Shown: positions 33,624-46,238 of the stretch, piece by piece
How positions within the stretch are numbered: position 1 is the first letter of the stretch
Layout of the letters: each line of letters opens with the position of its first letter
NCBI GenBank assembly: GCA_021613535.1
Contig: CP075492.1
Coordinates: 14,942,001 to 15,006,000 of the forward strand
From: Adineta vaga
Lineage: Eukaryota > Rotifera
Direction: 5' to 3'
DNA: 64,000 nucleotides
The notes under the pieces: generated by a model
Told to the model about the DNA's origin: nothing
What the model saw: the letters and a program-made list of their open reading frames with translations, nothing else
Database searches by the model: none
Made by a program: the position numbers and the translations under genes

Positions 33624-34778
33624 TCCTCAACAGCCAATTCTGATGCTCATCAAACATCATCAACTCGAAAGAAATTATTTTGGATCCTATCGATCACTCT
33701 CATTGTTATGTTCATCATAATTACTCCAGTAGCTATCGTAACAACAAATAAACGAAATAAGACAATTTTATCTGCAGAAACAACAACAGCAAAAGGTATA
33801 GAATTGTTTCCATAGATAGTAAATTAAATCTATACTCTGAAGATTTTATGTTATTTTCTAGAACAAATCTTGTCTGCAAATCAAATCACTAATAATACAA
33901 AATGGGTAGAAAAGGGAATAACTGTTGCTGGAGGACATGGAGAAGGAAATGGTTTACACCAACTCAATTATCCAGTTGGCATGTATGTTGATGATCATCA
34001 GAAAAGGATTTATATTGCTGATAGTTTTAACAAACGTATTGTTGAATGGGAATTTGATGCAAAGCAAGGTTTAGTATTTGTCGATAGAAATGAAGGAGAA
34101 GAGGGAATCTATCAACTGAATTTCCCAACTAGCGTTGCTGTTGATGAAAAAACTGACTCTGTCATTACCTGTGATTATACCGAAAACAAGGTAGTGCGAT
34201 GGTCTCGTAAAAATCGAACAAATGCACAAATACTTATTTCCAATATTTTGTGTAGTGGTTTATTAGTTACGATTGATGCAGATCTTTATGTTTCTAATGG
34301 TCCGTATGGTGGAATAAGAATGTGGAGAGAAGGAGAAACTAGCAAAACAATTCCTGGAAGTGAAAAGTTCGACGACACTAGTTATTTTTTTGTTGATAAA
34401 AATGATTCAATTTATATTTCGGATTATCCTCAAAGTTGTGTGTTGAAATGGACGAGAACTAATGATGAAGATGAAGTTACTGTTGTCGCTGGTGGACACG
34501 GTCAAGGCAATGCATCTAATCAATTATTTCAACCTTTGGGAATTGTTCTCGATCATTTGGGTAATATTTATGTTGCTGACTCTGGTAATAATCGAATAAT
34601 GCGTTGGTTAAAAGGTGCACAAGAAGGTAATATTATTATTGGTAATAGTACAATAAGTGAAGAAGAACCAAATCGATTAGATAATCCGACTGCTTTATCA
34701 TTCGATCGTTATGGTAATCTATATGTTATGGATCGAAATAATCAACGAATATTAAAATTTAATGTCGAAAACTATTAA
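33624..34778 (+). CDS. Type II membrane protein with extracellular NHL beta-propeller
   Basis: Exons 33624-33795 and 33862-34778, plus an unseen 5' exon. The first part has RKKLFWILSITLIVMFIIIT, one membrane segment preceded by basic residues, which predicts N-in, C-out. The second part carries about five NHL blades: GEGNGLHQLNYPVGMYVDDH, RIYIADSFNKRIVEW, then GGHGQGNASNQLFQPLGIVL, NIYVADSGNNRIMRW and NLYVMDRNNQRILKF. NHL propellers bind protein or ligand. Many bdelloid genes of this pattern exist, and the decayed gene at 44290-46238 shows a relative fused to a 7TM domain. No catalytic motif. Confidence 0.85.
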
Positions 34779-34895
34779 AATGCACTTTTTTGTCTTATAA
34801 TAATAAATAACTTTGAGACAGACTAAATGATATCGGTCGTCCGTTTTTAGATGAAAAGGCATTGCTGTGAGTTAAGATTTGCATGTATAAACTTA

Positions 34896-34951
34896 CTCAC
34901 ACCCACACCCACCCACCCACACCCACACCCACCCACCCACACCCACACCCA
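34896..34951. repeat. Telomere-like array with 20-base higher-order unit
   Basis: The block ACCCACACCCACCCACCCAC occurs twice perfectly (34901-34920 and 34921-34940), followed by half a unit. It is made of ACACCC hexamers with CCCA variants, the complement of TGTGGG-like telomere repeat. It sits between the NHL gene and a 5'-truncated receptor. Confidence 0.8.
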
Positions 34952-34998
34952 TCTATATCTATTCATCAATATTAATTTTAACATTGGGGTTAGGTTAT

Positions 34999-35703
34999 AA
35001 AATTGATTTAAGTTCAAATAATCTTGTTGGTTGTCGTCTTATTTACTATTGTTCATTATTATTTGATTGTCTTAGTTCATTCTATTTGATTTTAGCTTCG
35101 ATTGATCGAGTTTTAGTTACATCACCGAATGCACTGCTCCGACAACGAAGTACTCGTCGTCTTGCGTTTGTATGTCTTTTAAGTGGAACTTTATTTTGGA
35201 TGTTATTTCATAGTCATACATTATTTCTTATTGATATTCAAGAATTAGTATCCGGCTATTTTGTTTGTTATTTTCGAGCAGGTTTATATGAAAATCGTGT
35301 TGGTTATTATTCGACATTCATTAAAGGAATTCTTATGTCTTTCTTATTGATTATCTTTGGCATATGGACATGGAAGAATCTTCGAAATGTTCATCGTCAT
35401 CGAGTTATTCATTCTAGATCGACAAATGGAAATCTTGTTAGTCATCAAGAGAATTCTGTTCTTTTGAAAAATCGACAATTTACTTTGATGTTATTGATAG
35501 AAATTCTTATTTATATTGCATTCAATTCAATGTTATCAATTATTGGTATCTATCAACAATTTGCAACAGATGAATCACAAGCAAGATTTACTTTTTTTAT
35601 TCGAATAATTGGATCTTTTGTTACATATATTCCATTAGTTGGAAATTTTTTTATATCAAAAACATTTCGATCAGAAGTTAAACGTATATTTTTATGTAAA
35701 TGA
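34999..35703 (+). pseudogene. 5'-truncated rhodopsin-like receptor
   Basis: The frame begins at a probable splice acceptor (TTAG before 34999) and reads YKIDLSSNNLVGCRLIYYCS, i.e. the stretch just before TM3 of bdelloid receptors. It continues through LILASIDRVLVTS (DR of DRY), an extracellular-loop Cys, TM4-TM7 and a short RSEVKRIFLCK tail. About 235 codons are open without a break. TM1-TM2 and any ATG are missing, because the upstream exon position is occupied by the telomere-like array and then the end of the NHL gene. Either a recent truncation, or an exon lying unusually far away, which the NHL gene makes unlikely. Confidence 0.7.
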
Positions 35704-35909
35704 AGATATGATGAGCCTTCTTGAATTTTCGTACTTTTGTCAAAAGATCGAAATAATATTTGCTTTTTGTTGTTGTGTTCGTTACAATAAATCATATTAA
35801 ACTATGGAAATTTGTTAATATCTGAACTAATACGGCACATAGTATATTTATTATTGATTTATGAATATTTTGCGAGTTTTGTGAAATGAACCTTAATTTG
35901 CATTCTCAA

Positions 35910-37345
35910 GTTGTTTACGAAACTTTTTCGAGTAGTACATTGAGTCTGTTTATATCTTTATCAAGAAGATCGATAGTAGATGTTTGCATGCTTTGTGTAC
36001 AATACCATGCCACATTGTTGAACATGAACCAAAGCGTGTTTTAAGTATTACAATAGCAATAGCAGAAATAAGTATCTCGTTCGCTGCCATATGTTGAAAT
36101 ATAGTCAATGGTTTTCAATATCATCCTCATCTAACCGCCAAGAACCATCAAATTTTGTTTATCAATCAAATAATGAATAATATCTTCTTTGTTCTTGGAG
36201 AGTAAATCAGTTTTCTGAGATTGAAAAGGAATAATGTTCTTTGGCAAAAAATCTTCTCATTGTAAACTAAAAAAAATATATATGTACATTTTCACAAAGT
36301 TGAACGTTCGTCAAAGACTGAACAAAACAAAGCATATCATCGTCAGCATCACAATCATCACCACTAGTCATATTGCATTTGGATATTAACGCAGATAGTC
36401 TTGAAGAATATATTTGTAAATGTTGATGATCAGCTAAGGCATAAACAATCAAACGATCATTGATATAAACAGATGGTATTTTATAGTTAGAACAGTTGTA
36501 ATTGTTTTCCAACATGAGGATTTGAAGAAGAATCTAAGCCGAACGAGAAGCTAAGACTTGATGTGGCCATCTTTCGACAAAGATCAATCACTTCATCCAC
36601 AATGAAACTTCACCATCTGTAAGAAGAAATATTTGACGAGCACGTCCTACAATTGGTGGAAATTTACCGTGCCATTGGAGAAAAGACACCTAAATCTGCT
36701 TCATTATATACCGCAGTAATCTCTGGAAATAAACTATTATGATTATCTACCGAATTGAATGATATTGGAAGAGTATCACGATCCAAAATGCGTATTTTGT
36801 TGTGCAAATGTAATCAGATAAAAATCTTTTCTACTCAAGTCTATTAGAATTGAGGGTGACTTAGAACTATTACAAACAATATCACACTTTTCAGGATTAT
36901 AACGCGGCGGTGCGATAGTTGTTGGAACAACAAATCAAATTGTTGTACCATTTTCAGCAAGATTTAATTTATTAAGATAGGAAATAAAGATTTCACATTC
37001 TTTTCAAGCTGGAAGTGCAACAACATTAATAATAAAAGAATCTTGCGATTTTTCGTCTTGTTTCAATAAATAATCACCATGACCTGATTTCTTGATCATC
37101 GATACATGTTAGAAAACTATATTTAACTGCTTGTTCTTCGATGGGAAAACAGTATACACAGCTTCAATTAGTGTCTTTCCATCATTGCGAAATAATTGTG
37201 TAATACTTACATTAGCAGCGAAAGATTGAATTGTAGCTGCAAATATTCACTCGTTTGTGTGACACATATTGCTCTGGACTATTTATCTGAGATAACGCTC
37301 TTTCTCGGTATAGTATGAATCATTGTTGACCATGCTGGTCTGTTC
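35910..37345 (-). pseudogene. VIT + von Willebrand A domain protein, decayed
   Basis: On the minus strand, collinear fragments match the VIT/vWA5-PARP4 type. AAIQSF-like FAANVSITQLFRNDGKTLIE with IEAVYTVFP, GHGDYLLKQDEKSQDSFIIN and TIAPPRYNPEKCD belong to the VIT part. RQIFLLTDGEV with VIDLCRKMATSSLSFSFGLD is the vWA part. ILISAIAIVILKTRFGS with TMWHGIVHKACKHLL is the C-terminal helical part. They are split among frames by many indels and stops. No intact product is possible. Intact relatives of about 800 residues bind partners through the vWA metal site. Confidence 0.85.
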
Positions 37346-37442
37346 AACATGTGCGATAAAAAGAAATGATATTCAGACTTTTGTGTCTTTAAGATTTATT
37401 TTTTAACTTGAAATGATACAATTTCTTGTTTGAAAATGAAAA

Positions 37443-40400
37443 CTATTTCTTTGCTTTTCGATTGATCGTTTGATTTTTTACAATAACTTGTCGAGCATTA
37501 TTAATATTTCTTGAATGTTCATCTAATCGATTCGGCTGATTAGGAATGACAACAACCAGATTAGAATGAGTATCCATTAAAGGTTGAGTTGGTCCAGTGT
37601 TTCGATTATCATTTCTTTTTGGAACATTTTGTTGAGGATTTGGATGTTTTTTATTATTATTATTATTATTAGCAGACTTTTCCCCAAATTTATGACAGTA
37701 ATAAGCCCTTTCTGGACATAAAATATTCACATCAAAAAAGTATTGCTAAAAACAACAAGATTTTGTTTAAAATTTCATACTGATATATGAGCAATATCTA
37801 ACCTGAAACCAACTCAATTTATATTGATGTTGCTGAACGATAAGTTCACGCAATTCTGAACAAAAATATGTTCTAGCTCGAATAAATACACGACGAATAA
37901 TTGTCCAATCTATTGCAAAAGAGATTAAATTTCTTCTTAATGAAAAATTCACTTAAAAATAGTTACTCATTAGAGATAATTTATCTGCTAAATTATGTGT
38001 TAGAATGAATGGATCTTCGATGGCAATCGTTGGATTAAACCATCCTTTTTCATAACGTTTTAATGGTTCAAATTGTCGTATGGTAACAACATTCTTTTCA
38101 TAATCGAATTGTTCTATATAGTAACGTAAAAATTCAAGCCATAATTCGCCCGTTGTTAAGCTATTTGGTCCATTTTTATTGATCCAAACTCGTTTCTAAA
38201 AATTTCTAGATAAGAACAATTTGATCAATAAAATATCAATAAACAGTTACTAAATTCGGTACATTATCATAGAAATATACATTCCACTTGTTACCTTCAC
38301 GAATGACAATATTTTCCATTGATTCATTATCACTTAACTAGAAATTTCATATGTAAACTTTTTACACCAATACAAGAAAAATACCACTGACTTGTTGAAG
38401 AACTGGCAAGACAGGTGGCTGAATTTGTTGTAGAAAGTGTATTACCATAATAATATATGCATAGCTTGACAATGTTCCGAATTTTGCATCACTAATATCA
38501 CATGTCTACGCAATAGTCATGTATAATTATTCACAGAAGAAGTATATCTTCGATCTATCCTAATATGAAAGTATTTTTCTCTACCTTAGTTAAATATTTA
38601 ACCATATATCCTAGTTGAGATACACGTGGATCAATATCTGAGTAAAGTTTCAACAGACGAGTATTTTCCATTGCCTAGATTACTCATAAACAAATCATAA
38701 GACATAGAAGACTGAAATACATACAAAAATATTATGAAAACTAATATCGATTTCGATATTTAATTGAGAATGTTTTGCTCGAATAATAGGTACTCTTGCA
38801 TCACGTACTAATTCAATCTCTTTAAATATATGAGAATGTAAATTGATAATTTCAAATAATTTTTCCAGAATTAATATATTGTATTCTTCTGGCTAAAGTA
38901 AAAACAGAAATATTATCATAGAATAAAATAAAATCCGCAATAACAAACATTATCTTTTAATAGAACACAAATATCAAGATCACTTTGTCGAAGTCCAAAT
39001 CCATTATGAGACGAGCCATAAGCATGAACAGAACAAGATGGATAAGATTTTTCAAATTCGATTCGAAGATAATTTAAAATATTTTGACGATTTTTTCGAT
39101 CAAGCTTTGTTGGTTTACATTGTTCTACAAAATACATTTAAAGAACGATTTTTAACATACATATAAATACCCGTCACTTGATGGCATATACGTGAAAGAA
39201 GATTAATCCATTCTTTACTGTTTGTAGGAAAATTAATTCTATCCGGTAAAGTCAATTCTGGACATTCAGTTTTAATATGACCATCGTTATAACATATTGT
39301 ACATACAGATGGTGCACCCTGAAGACGAAGAGAATTATATATACACTGAGAAATATATTTTTCAGATAAAGAATTTCTCACTCGATGAGCATCAAAATTT
39401 TTTGCTTCCATATCATAGACAAATATAGGAGATTTCATTGTAGATGTGGTATCGTCAATATTATTCAACTCATCGTTGGAATTAATAATTGATTCATCAC
39501 AAGTTATGTGAATTGGCAATGCACTTGAACATCTGATATTATTCAATATTTGTAACATGGCATTATTGAATAATTGAACTAATATCGAAATAAGAATGAA
39601 ATATTTTCATCTACTTCTGTTTATTACCTTGTTGTTCATATTCTTTACGTAAAATTTCCTTTTCATCTTCATTTAGATCTTTCGAAAGGATTTGTAACGA
39701 AATCGGTTCTTCGATGTTTTCATCACGATATTGATCATCAATTTCACTGAAAGCAATCGCATCAGTATGAACAATACAATAAAATGTTATTACATACGAT
39801 ATAATAGTCTGTTCATTTGTCATTGACTCTTCGATTTGCTCATCATTTTCCGGTAATAGTTGCAAGAGATTACGTTCATTTAATTCAAGTTTTGGTTCAG
39901 GTAGTGGCTCTTGTGTTTTGTCGAATATTCTTTTGTAATCTTGTCGTATATCTTCTTGTTGTACTTGATTCCAATAGTTATTTTCTTTTGGAAAATGTTC
40001 AATCAATAAACTATACGATTTATTTATTATACGAATCAGTTCTTTTGATGGAATATCTTCATCATTTTCATATTTTTGTTTTTCACAGAAATACTTGAGA
40101 GCCATTCGAAGAGTATGTTGAAAGTATTGGAATGAACGATTCGCTTTCATTGTGTAACACAGATTTCGAGTAAGTGATGTCGGATCTATATGAAAAACAA
40201 ATACATCAGAAAAACGAATGTATATTAAATTGGAAATTTACCTAAGCAAAACAATCTTTTGTTATTTGTATGTCTTAACATTTTCATGAACGGCATGCGT
40301 GTTTGTATAGAAACAATAAATTTTTTTGAACTAAATTTGTCAGTATAGTAAGAGAGTAATTGAAGAAAGAGTATTTCAATATTTGTTGGATTTTTTGATT

Positions 40401-41855
40401 TCCATTGCTCAACGTATGCATTACATATTTGAAAAAAATCAACATATTGATCGTTATTCAATACAAGTGGTACCTTGTCAACGCCGAATACCTTGTTTAT
40501 CAACGAACAATAGAAGATTTATCTTTAATTTAAGAAACTAAACTTACATGCTCATGAAGGCATGGTACAACGGGTAGATCTAGTTGTTGAAGAAAATAAA
40601 TAACCATAAAATGGAAGACAATAGGATGAACAGTGCCAAGATCAGGTTTGTCTATGTTGCATATCTGAATAAGAAATTGAAGAAGACTTTATTTAGCGCT
40701 TTCTTTTGATTAACAAAACTGACTTTTGATAGAATTCGAAGAAGGCGAATTAATGGCAGTACACGTTCATCAAACTTTGTGTAGATTTGAATTATTTGCG
40801 ACAATCGAATAGCTCGGATATTGTTTGATGTCAAACGTACATGTAAATTTGAGTTAAGTACAGATAAATCTATCGCTAATGGATCATGATCGATATTAAT
40901 ACGTGCGTCTTTGTAATGAGCTAAAAAGCACAAAAAATAGTTCCATTAGTTAATAGAATGGATAGCAATCTATATACCCGAATGAGATACAGTTTGAAGT
41001 AATTCTTTTAAAGTATCATAAGGTAAAACGTCCTTGAATTGAATGTCGATATCTATGATATTTGCTTCTTTCAAACAACACTGAAATAATGATGAACCAT
41101 AGAGAGTGATCTGTGCGTCTATTTCCAAAGTAGATAAATTATTGATTCATAGTAAGAAAACTCTTTCTTTTAATTACCTGGTCGCTTGGAAAGAATTATG
41201 TCTCGCAACTGATGATAAATAAATTTATGTTGATCGTAATCAGTATTGAACAAAAAGTGTTCGTGAAGAATTTTGTCAAACGTGGTTTTTAATGCTTCAA
41301 CATGTGCAGAGCTTAATTCTTTAAGAGTCTTCGGAACTTTTTTCTTTTGCATCTGAAAGATAGAGAAAGACTTTCTATTACGCTATTAGTACAGAATACA
41401 TCAAATAACGTACCGGATGTTGTGAAACATTCGTCTTGTCATTCCGTTGATTTTTCTTCGGTTGCGCTATAGCACAAAAAATGATATTCTACGAGCAATA
41501 TTTATAAAAATAGATTTATACCCGAATCGGGTCCTTCATTTCCATGTTGTGCAGTTGGATAATTTGTTGGTTTACTATATGTTTGATTTTGTATTGATAT
41601 TGGTATGGACTGAGAAGGAGGAATAAAAATTAATGGTCCTCTGATTACTGGTATAGGAGAAGGTTGTATTTGTATTGAAGGATGACGCAGATTGTGATAG
41701 TTGGGTGGCCATTGCTGATACGGAAAATTCGGTCTGATATTGTTAAAAGGTTGTTGAACGGGATGTCGATATATTACATAATTATTGGTATTGATCGTGT
41801 TGGGCGGATTGTTCGTATATGTTTGTGGTGGATAGTTCGAGGATGAATTGTTCAT
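37443..41855 (-). CDS. TUT4/7: Terminal uridylyltransferase, TUT4/TUT7 (ZCCHC11/ZCCHC6) type
   Basis: About 15-17 exons with introns near 50-60 bases. Order from the N-terminus (41855 leftward): Pro/Asn/Gln-rich disordered region; first nucleotidyltransferase module with LYGSSLFQC and a degenerate DIDIQF; its PAP-associated part (MKANRSFQYFQHTLRMALKY); CCHC knuckle CTICYNDGHIKTEC; second, intact module with HAYGSSHNGFGLRQSDLDIC, third Asp in IEIDISFHNIFA, then NTRLLKLYSDIDPRVSQLGY and SSYAYIIMVIHFLQQ; and a PAP-associated region with IEDPFILTHNLA. The Asn-rich basic tail ends RKAKK. This is the animal TUT4/7 layout, inactive Lin28-type module plus active uridylyltransferase, acting on pre-miRNA and mRNA tails in the cytoplasm. 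A 57-base intron (about 37908-37964) removes an apparent stop. Confidence 0.92.
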
Positions 41856-42300
41856 TATTTAAATGAACATAGAATTATAAAGCAATCTGAAATAGAATAG
41901 AAACGTGGTCTTTAATAAACACTTGTAACTAACTCAAAATCTTGACGAATTCTTAAAAAAAGATATTTTCATCTTGTTATTTGATAACAAGCCATGTACA
42001 GAACTAAAGGTAAATGTTTGAGAATTGAAGACTATGCTGATAAGATTGATATATTTGCTTTTCCTATGCCATTTTCTGCAGCTACGTCAACGTTTAGGCA
42101 AAAGTAGAGGACCTCAAAACTAGAATAACTCTAAGAGAATTGGATCCACGAGCCTGTGGACTCCAGCTTAAAAGTTTTTCGACTCAAATCTTGCCAGGAT
42201 TATTCTAGTTTCAGAAACTTCTGCTTATGTTCAACATCGTGGAATAGGAAGTGTTCTCAGAATCGGTTAATCATTTTGACCGATTCCCTCGTCAGTCGCC
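41856..42300. other. Intergenic with nested inverted repeats
   Basis: AAACTAGAATAA (42117-42128) pairs with TTATTCTAGTTT (42200-42211), and GAATCGGT (42260-42267) pairs with ACCGATTC (42279-42286). The stretch is less AT-rich than its surroundings. No gene seen. Confidence 0.5.
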
Positions 42301-42561
42301 TTACTGCATCATCTTTCTCAATACTCTTACAGTCCACCGTACTTCACCAGTTAGATAATACTGTGGTATAGCTTGAATATTTTTCTGAGCCAATCGAATT
42401 GAAACAGGTTTATTTTCACCTACCTTCCGAGCATTTGAATGAAGTAGTTGAATATAAATGCCACTTACAGTTGCAACTGATGTGCAAAAAATAATAAAAA
42501 GAACAGCATACTGTTTGCTGTGGGAGAAAACACAGTGAGAGAAAAATATAAACGTCATCAC
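42301..42561 (-). CDS. Possible small single-pass membrane protein
   Basis: 86 codons. A hydrophobic segment YAVLFIIFCTSVATVSGIYI lies near the N-terminus, followed by a basic soluble part (NARKVGENKPVSIRLAQ, then EVRWTVRVLRKMMQ). The layout fits small mitochondrial or ER membrane proteins, but I recognise no family. No intron seen. Confidence 0.3.
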   Translation of the reverse strand: MMTFIFFSHCVFSHSKQYAVLFIIFCTSVATVSGIYIQLLHSNARKVGENKPVSIRLAQKNIQAIPQYYLTGEVRWTVRVLRKMMQ

Positions 42562-43119
42562 CCTGTGATCAAGGCAAACAGAGCCACTGTGTTTTTCTTC
42601 TTCTCACGTGGCTTACGTTTTATTATGCATTTACAGTGTCTAACGTCAGTAAGAAATAAAAACTCATAGAAACTATGGCGATAATATCCTAGCAGAAGAA
42701 CATAATTTTTTACAACCTAATAGAAGATGGGTTTTTTTAATTTCATAAATGAAATTTGCAAATTTGAATAGAAGACAAAGTAATGGTTCCTCAAAAATAC
42801 AAATCGCAATTGAATAGTCCTTAAAATTATTGCTTAAGAAGATGATAAATAGAAATACTAGGATGTGGATCAATGAAGCTAGAACCAGGAAATGTATTTA
42901 TTACTTTACGAAATAAAAGTATTTTTCATTAGTTTATCAATCTGTTTTTTTCTTCGACAAAATGAATTACCGTTTTTCCAATACAATAAAAAAGTGTAAA
43001 CTGTATCTTTCAAAGAGTGATAGAGTTAAAGGTTGCATGTATATTCACACCAACACTCACAACCTTAAGATGCTATTCTCATTCAGTAGCTGTTAGATAA
43101 ACATTCTCAACATGTGTGG
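42562..43119. other. Intergenic with a degenerate GT-rich hairpin
   Basis: TTAAAGGTTG (43026-43035) faces CAACCTTAA (43060-43068), with ATTCACACCAACACTCA between them. GAGTTAA, TTGCATGTAT and CACACC occur in the same order as just before the array at 34896. No gene. Confidence 0.4.
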
Positions 43120-43602
43120 TAATATAAATGGCATTATCAGCAGCGCCACAACCAAAATTCAGAGTTTTACTATGAAAAACATCTTATTTAATAAGTTTAA
43201 CGATCACTGATTGTGGTTGATCAATTTCTCATGCTGCATTTCCACTTCCAGAACAATAACAGAAATATTCTTGTGATAATGTTTCATCGTGATTCACTTT
43301 GAAATTCATATTCAATAAAAAGAACTAAAGTTGTTTCAGATAAATTTAGCAGATCTTCATCACACCATTGAAATGAATATGAAAGTGGATGTTTTTTGTG
43401 ATCGACCATAAAGTGTACTACCATGACAAATTAATACTGTTGCATCATCACCTTTCCATTCCCAATAATGATGAAATGTAAGTGGTCCTAAACTCATTTC
43501 ACCATTTTCTTCAACAATCGGTCGATGTCGTAATGTTATAAAATGACTAGCAGGATTTGAAGACATCATCCGACGAAATGTACGATAAATAGAAACAAAC
43601 AT
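43120..43602 (-). pseudogene. Decayed gene, unknown family
   Basis: The start MFVSIYRTFRRMMSSNPASH, continuing through PIVEENGEMSLGPLTFHHYW and DDATVLICHGS, is well formed. After about 65 codons the sense shifts frame (HKKHPLSYSFQWCDEDLLNL), then shifts and stops again before FNMNFKVNHDETLSQEYFCY and LNFGCGAADNAIYITTHVEN. Collinear coding-like blocks in changing frames indicate decay. I could not place the family. Confidence 0.4.
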
Positions 43603-44289
43603 ATATTATCTTAAAAGAATTTCATTTGACGAGTATTTATATCTCAATCAGTTTGAAATCGTAATACAATCTTTGATTAAATTCAAGTTGCATGGTAGTA
43701 GATACTCGAATGATTGGTCATTAGAGTTTTTCAAAGAACAATATATAAATTTATTGTTTTCAAATTGAATGAGGAATTTTCCTTCACCATAAGGTATACT
43801 ATTAGCTCCTCACATATCAAAGAGCATGTTAAATCTTGGATAAAATTCATATTTGCAGGTCTTAACAATCAAAAAAAGCCTTTATTGACAGAATAAATTG
43901 ATACTTTGTTTTCATATAAAGCACATTCGAGTGATTTACGTAGGTTTTTTTTCACTAATTTTGAGATAATTTTGTGTTTTTTGAATACACAAAAAAAAGA
44001 ATTGTTGTTATTTGTAAAATTTCAAATAAAACTATTTGATTTGATTATTTATGAATTAGATTTTCTATGAAAAACAGATATCATTTGTTTCTCTATATGT
44101 GATATTTGTAGAATTTGAGAAGAGAACGGAAGTGGTATAAATAGGAAAGCAAACTAACAGTTTCATTATTTTATTTATTTGATTATGATCAACAAAATCT
44201 CAGGTATTGAATAAGACTGAGTATAGGTGAATGTATCGTTTCCTCACCTACATATCTGCAAGATGAAGTTAATTTCATTGAATTTTAGG
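43603..44289. other. Intergenic, no gene seen
   Basis: AT-rich. A 60-codon frame at 43714-43896 has no support. Confidence 0.4.
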
Positions 44290-46238
44290 ACATTCATTTA
44301 ATCAACCACAGTTTTGTTCAGACGCAACATGGGATCAAAAAGGAATTACAACGAAACAATAGTTGGTATTCTTCCTCATGGCATTTTTATTGATACAAAG
44401 AATACAGTTTACGTTGTTAATGTCGAAAATGGTGAAGTTGTAATCTGGTTTAATGGTAGTGCACTAAACCATCAAAAATCATCTCGAATACAAATATAAA
44501 TTCGTTTTCCATATTCGTTCGAAATAATGAAGATATATTTATTGATAATGGCCGAGAATATTATCGAGTTGAACAGTGAACTTCAAAACTCGATGAATTT
44601 GTTGATGATAATTTTGGTTTATATATAGCCGATAATCTAAATCATCGAATTTAATTATTTCGATTAGGAGAATCACGTGGAATAACAGTAGCAGGAAAAG
44701 AGTCATTGAAATTAACAATTGAACTTTATCAGCTAAGTGGAGTTGTCTTGAATAATGAGAAATATTTATTCATTGTCGATCAAGAAACTAGCCGTATTAT
44801 TAATGAAGGTCCCAATGATTTTCGATGCATAATTGCATGTGATCGAAAGAACTCATCACCTGATTCATTGTTGGATCCGTTTACTCTTATAGTTTTGATA
44901 GTAATATGGAAATATATTTGTTACTGATAAACAACAAAATCGAATTCAAAATATTTATTTTTAAATTCATCAGAATTAACAATTCATAGTTCAACATATC
45001 ATTTTTACTGTTCGTACGGAATGCTACATTACGAAGCAGTGTAAATAAATGTTGTTACAAACGGTTCTTATACTCTTTTAGGCAAAAGCACCTTTACATC
45101 ATTTGTTTATATTTACAAAGAATATTTCAATCCAATTTATCCATTTGAAAATTTACTTTTACAAAATTATCTCACTTTTAGTTATTAAACATTCAAACTT
45201 AAACCGTATCTTCAATCTTTGATTGATTATATCTTAATTGTAACGACTTTGCATCCAAATATGAAAGGCAATTTTTCACTTGTTGTATCGGGATCATTCG
45301 ATGTCAGTTTTTATTCTTTCAGTAAGTATTTATTGATAATAAAGCAACTGATTTGCATCATTCGATGATTTTGTTTAGGTACAGATCAAAACAGATGTTT
45401 CGGCAATGATATATGCCAATTCTATACGAAAAATATATTGGTTTTACTCTTGATGATATTTTATGTAATGAAATTCGACAAAATTTAACTTTAAATAATC
45501 AATCTATACGAGTCAAAACGAGCGCGGCTGTGACCATGATTATGTTTATTAGTGGTTTAATCAATAGTTTTCTTTCTATTTTAATATTTCGCAATAGAGA
45601 TTTACGAACAATTGGATGTGGAATATATCTTCTTGCATCTTCAGTAACTTGGTTGATTACAATGGGAATGTTTATGGTAAAATTTTGGTTTCTTCTATTT
45701 ACTCATATTGATTTTTCAATTCATATATCGATTCTTCGAGGTGGTTATAACTCTATTGAACCTTTATTAAAACTTTGTTTTTATTTTGATGGTTGGCTTA
45801 ATGCTTATGTTGCAATTGAAAGAGCAATTATTGTTTTTAAAAGTTTTCTTATTTTGAGTTCAATTATCCATGAACCATTATATCGAAATATAGTTGAAAT
45901 AAAATCAGACAGATATACAACAGAGATCTATCCATGGTGTATAACTCATTATTCACGTTTTCTTCAAAATTATAATACACTTGTTCTATTTTTTCATCTT
46001 ACCGGCCCACTTATTGCAAATCTTCTTTCTGATTTATTCATTATATTTGGTTCAGCCCAACAAAAAACAAAAACTCAAACAAAACAAAGCTATCAAAAAT
46101 ACTTTTATCATTACCTCGTTTAGTTATGTCATTATTATCAGAATGTGTCAATTTGTTCTACCGTCGGATTTATACAGAAAAGCATTTCGAGAATCAATCC
46201 TCAAATGGCGAAGACGAATTTATAGATGTTGTTGACAC
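44290..46238 (+). pseudogene. NHL-repeat + 7TM fusion receptor, decayed
   Basis: Collinear remains of one large gene. NHL blades come first: SFNQPQFCSDATWDQ, GIFIDTKNTVYVVNVENGEV, FGLYIADNLNHRI, GNIFVTDKQQNRIQ. Next is a beta-sandwich-like stretch (ILIVTTLHPNMKGNFSLVVS). Last is a 7TM region: NIGFTLDD-like YIGFTLDDILCNEIRQNLTL, TIGCGIYLLASSVTWLITMG, CFYFDGWLNAYVAIERAIIV and the tail LPSDLYRKAFRESILKWRRR. In-frame TGA/TAA codons interrupt the NHL part. A frameshift lies between RCFGNDICQFYTKN and the 7TM frame, and TM6 is largely deleted. The architecture (ligand-binding propeller ahead of a receptor) is a bdelloid type. Confidence 0.8.

Noticed and set aside
34999-35703. Complete receptor gene
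   Set aside because: TM1-TM2 and a start codon are absent and no space for the exon exists upstream.
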